A stretch of 64,000 nucleotides of DNA from Schaedlerella arabinosiphila (GTDB taxonomy: Bacteria > Bacillota > Clostridia > Lachnospirales > Lachnospiraceae). The stretch's first letter is position 1; every line of letters starts with the position of its first letter. The stretch spans positions 4,146,501 to 4,210,500 of the forward strand of contig NZ_RHJS01000002.1 of the NCBI RefSeq assembly GCF_003885045.1, given 5' to 3'. Below are positions 61,782-64,000 of the stretch, piece after piece. The notes below the pieces were generated by a model. That model did no database searches. It had not been told where the DNA came from and saw nothing but the letters and a program-made list of their open reading frames with translations. The position numbers and the translations under genes are program-made.

Positions 61782-61955
61782 AGAGGATAGCGACAAGATC
61801 AGCTATCGTTGGTTATGAAGCAATTGACTGTGTCGGCATGCAGCCAGATGCGGAGCCAGACCTTGGGTTATGCGATAACCTCAAACCGAATAGGTTCTTC
61901 GGAGCTGAAAGAAAACGCTTATCGGGGCCTTGCTCTTGCAAGGTCCCTTATTTTA
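61782..61955 (+). ncRNA. Structured RNA or attenuated leader ending in an intrinsic terminator
   Basis: About 170 bases directly after a strong promoter contain successive stems: GATAGC/GCTATC (61788-61817 region), GCAT/ATGC, GGTTAT-GCG-ATAACC, CCGAA/TTCGG, and a final GGGGCCTTGC-TCTT-GCAAGGTCCC (61924-61947) followed by TTATTTTA. GATAGCG near the 5' end can also pair with CGCTTATC just before the terminator, closing the whole domain. No convincing open frame is present. I could not assign a family by eye; 6S RNA and the raiA motif are ones to test. It ends 21 bp before the PBECR4 gene. Confidence 0.65.
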
Positions 61956-61975
61956 TCAAAGGCGGCATTACAAAA

Positions 61976-62575
61976 ATGGACATTTTACAACAATCTGCAT
62001 TAGCTTGGAAAGAGCTAACAGAATATCGATACCAGTTTGTGTATGGCTACAAAAAAAATTTGTATCCGATTAATCTCACATTTTCATTTGAAGACTATCC
62101 ACATCTGGCTGGTTTTCAATACTTGAAAGATATCTCTATTCCTAATTATACATCTGCTAAAATCATAGTTCGAATTCTTGAAGGGAAAATAACTTTCGAA
62201 CAAATTCAAAAAGCAGCACAATATGAAGAAATGGTCAAACCACGATTAGAAGCATTAATCCATTTAAAAAACTCTTTAGATAATGATTTTAATCTTTATT
62301 CTTTCATGCCGCAAATGTATCCTTTTATAACTAATATTAAAGCAGATTACCTGATTACTAGTCACATTGTTATTGATAGCTATGTTTTCATAATCCATAC
62401 TACACCAAAAGGTACAGCAAAATGCGACTTCCTTTGCTGCTCAGCTTTTGCAAAAGGAAAACGTGACTATGAAACAAATCAGAGAAAATGCGCATTACTC
62501 AAAAAAGAACGTATACATATCGAGTCAAATACAACTACTATTTTACTTAATAAATTGAATACGGAATCATCATAG
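61976..62575 (+). CDS. PBECR4-type nuclease-fold protein
   Basis: 199 aa. The stretch YRYQFVYGYKKNLYPINLTF then SFEDYPHLAGFQYLKDISIP, with ILEGKITFEQIQ, matches the pattern of PBECR4 domains (barnase/EndoU/colicin/RelE-like nuclease fold). The C-terminal half has ADYLITSHIVIDSYVFIIHT. ATG 61976 follows AAAGGCGG. Toxin-like or phage-type effector role is likely; no antitoxin or immunity gene is adjacent. Expression needs read-through of the preceding terminator. Confidence 0.72.
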   Translation: MDILQQSALAWKELTEYRYQFVYGYKKNLYPINLTFSFEDYPHLAGFQYLKDISIPNYTSAKIIVRILEGKITFEQIQKAAQYEEMVKPRLEALIHLKNSLDNDFNLYSFMPQMYPFITNIKADYLITSHIVIDSYVFIIHTTPKGTAKCDFLCCSAFAKGKRDYETNQRKCALLKKERIHIESNTTTILLNKLNTESS

Positions 62576-62597
62576 GAAAGCATTTCTACATCATGAT

Positions 62598-63794
62598 CTA
62601 ATCTGTACTTATTTTCCATGTATCATATCCCTGCAGCCTGGCGGCTTCATATATGGGCTTGAGGTTATGGTTGAGAATATTCATAAATTGAGTTTCTGTA
62701 TTCCCGCCTATGTAGAGCTTCTCGGTAGCCCAGATCGCATTCAGATTATTTTTTCTGCACTTCTCAAATTTCCTGATCAATAGCTGTGACCGTCTGTCTG
62801 CATCCTGAGGGAAAATCAATCCATACAGGTAAAATTGATATCTTGCAAACGGAAGGAAAAATATTTCCCACGGCGGAAGCTTATTGTTCTTGCTGGAATT
62901 CAACGATTTGCGCATCGGTATCAGGTTCCATAGTTCATCATTTGAAATGTAGGATCTCGGCACAAAATGATCTATGGACAAATCTTTTGCTGGGATATCT
63001 TTTCCGGTATAAATTTCTTTGATCGGCTGTCCGGTCAATTCCGCAGTTGTTTTCCATAGATCACGGGCCTGTTCCAGTTTGCGGAGCTCCTCGTTTTCCG
63101 GGCAGATCTTATAGATAATCCCTGGCACGCCGGGATTTCGATCCTGTAAAAACTGAGCCTTATTATATTGTACCCAGCTCTGAATCACAGAAAAGTTCTT
63201 CAGAAGCAGTTTTCTCCAATATACATTAACCCGGATTTTCTTCTGCACGCCGACACCGTCCAAAATTGTATAAAGCAGGTTTTCATTTCCTGACAGCCTG
63301 GCCATATATGCGATCAGCCTGCTATGTTTATCATTTTTTATATATGACAGACCTTCTTCTAAGCCTTCCGCATCAAAGAAAGGGTATAGAAGCTTATAGG
63401 GAACATAATCCGTTAATCTTGTTTTGTCTCTTTTCAATTCCTTTTCACACTGTTTGATCGCGGTCTTTAATTCTTCTTTAGACGGATTTTGTGATAAATT
63501 ACTAACAGTACTATTAAGAGTATTTATCGCATGCTCCAGAAAATTTTCAGCATTGCCGTTTACAGTCGGCCCCAGCCTGAGATGATAATGGGTAACGGTG
63601 TGCCATGCCTCGCATATCATTTCATCAATCACTTCATCGAATGTGAAATCTCGTTCTTCTGTTTTCAACAGATTAAGTATCGCCTCAAACCAGTAGAACT
63701 TATAGCTCTGCGCCTTATTATTAAACATACGGGCAAACTTATCCGTATCCAAATTATTTTCATATACGATTTCAAGGTGTAATTCCTGATCCAT
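62598..63794 (-). CDS. HNH endonuclease
   Basis: 398 aa. Long helical N-terminal domain (about 250 residues, DEMICEAWHTVTHYHLRLGP) and a C-terminal HNH domain: YTGKDIPAKDLSIDHFVPRS then NLIPMRKSLNSSKNNKLP (Asp-His, Asn, and the N-K-N end). The first Cys pair of zinc-type HNH is absent. ATG lies 17 bp after the cysteine desulfurase stop, so they form one operon. It may be the restriction part of a modification-dependent system. Confidence 0.85.
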   Translation of the reverse strand: MDQELHLEIVYENNLDTDKFARMFNNKAQSYKFYWFEAILNLLKTEERDFTFDEVIDEMICEAWHTVTHYHLRLGPTVNGNAENFLEHAINTLNSTVSNLSQNPSKEELKTAIKQCEKELKRDKTRLTDYVPYKLLYPFFDAEGLEEGLSYIKNDKHSRLIAYMARLSGNENLLYTILDGVGVQKKIRVNVYWRKLLLKNFSVIQSWVQYNKAQFLQDRNPGVPGIIYKICPENEELRKLEQARDLWKTTAELTGQPIKEIYTGKDIPAKDLSIDHFVPRSYISNDELWNLIPMRKSLNSSKNNKLPPWEIFFLPFARYQFYLYGLIFPQDADRRSQLLIRKFEKCRKNNLNAIWATEKLYIGGNTETQFMNILNHNLKPIYEAARLQGYDTWKISTD

Positions 63795-63811
63795 CTTCTC
63801 ACTCTTCCCAA

Positions 63812-64000
63812 TTAGTTCATTTGCTTTGCCACATTGATCAATGCACGAAAGCCATTCAGTACCTCATCCTGATCCACGCCATGCCCCCAGCTGATCCTGA
63901 CTGAACTTTCAATCTGTTCTACCGGAATCCCCATTGCTGAAAGAACATAACTCGGTGAATAGCTTTTGGATGTACATGCGGATCCATTTGATATACCGCA
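63812..64000 (-). CDS. Cysteine desulfurase, C-terminal end (5' part outside window)
   Basis: 63 residues remain. GISNGSACTSKSYSPSYVLS carries the catalytic Cys loop (SxGSACtS) of NifS/IscS/DndA enzymes, followed by AMGIPVEQIESSVRISWGHG, the SxRIS motif. These PLP enzymes move sulfur from cysteine to a carrier. Next to an HNH nuclease and a PLD-helicase it could be a DndA/SspA-type enzyme for DNA phosphorothioation, but an Isc/Nif role cannot be excluded from this fragment. Confidence 0.85.
   Translation of the reverse strand, partial: CGISNGSACTSKSYSPSYVLSAMGIPVEQIESSVRISWGHGVDQDEVLNGFRALINVAKQMN

Noticed and set aside
61838..61975. Upstream extension of the PBECR4 frame to 61838
   Set aside because: It runs through the hairpin-rich RNA and terminator; the ATG at 61976 has a ribosome site and begins where homology-like sequence begins.

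Overview
The window reads as the chromosome of a gut-type Clostridia, most likely a Lachnospiraceae. This rests on AGGAGG ribosome sites, sigma-A promoters, the families present (large lipoprotein sugar-binding protein, FeFe-hydrogenase-like protein, glpA/FAD oxidoreductase/DUF1667 trio) and a GC-rich backbone interrupted by a very AT-rich surface-polysaccharide block. No rRNA, tRNA or CRISPR array was seen.

Layout. (1) 1-6.2 kb: carbohydrate ABC transporter (two permeases and a 747-aa binding lipoprotein) divergent from an OmpR-type two-component pair; both promoters carry the same inverted motif. (2) 6.3-7.5 kb: decayed DUF3990 toxin-like gene with an HTH partner. (3) 7.7-26 kb, minus strand: AT-rich exopolysaccharide/capsule operon (EpsN-like aminotransferase, PglC-like initiating transferase, UDP-HexNAc dehydrogenase and epimerase, glycosyltransferases, polymerase, flippase, pyruvyltransferase-like protein, MenD-like TPP enzyme, SDR), with a leader terminator at its head, a frameshifted membrane protein near its end and a wecB remnant after it. 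(4) 26-29 kb: a TnpB-family gene whose third RuvC acidic residue appears to be Asn, then a broken RelB/YoeB toxin-antitoxin remnant. (5) 29-47.7 kb: defence-type island with an XPB-like helicase divergent from an unknown gene and two BREX-type ATPases, a hydrogenase-like gene, an MqsR-like/Panacea toxin-antitoxin pair with a palindromic operator, a phosphoesterase and a complete Wadjet operon (jetD-A-B-C) headed by a membrane diguanylate cyclase. (6) 47.68-50.15 kb: a mobile element (tyrosine recombinase plus IS91-like transposase) with 14-bp inverted ends, landed about 30 bp upstream of the cyclase start. (7) 50.4-53.9 kb: glycerol-type oxidation operon with a leader terminator. (8) 53.9-58.3 kb: IS66-type and IS4-type transposases and a small transposon-associated ORF. 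(9) 58.5-64 kb: second defence-like cluster: PLD-helicase overlapping a methyltransferase, a PBECR4 protein behind a structured terminator-ended RNA, an HNH nuclease and the end of a cysteine desulfurase.

The ABC transporter and two-component genes probably form one sensory/uptake unit. The polysaccharide operon would assemble an acidic HexNAc-containing repeat on a lipid carrier, flip it and polymerise it. Wadjet, the ATPase/helicase set, the toxin-antitoxin loci and the PLD-helicase/HNH cluster mark this as a defence-rich, transposon-rich variable region. All functions are read from motifs and context by eye; no database search was run.
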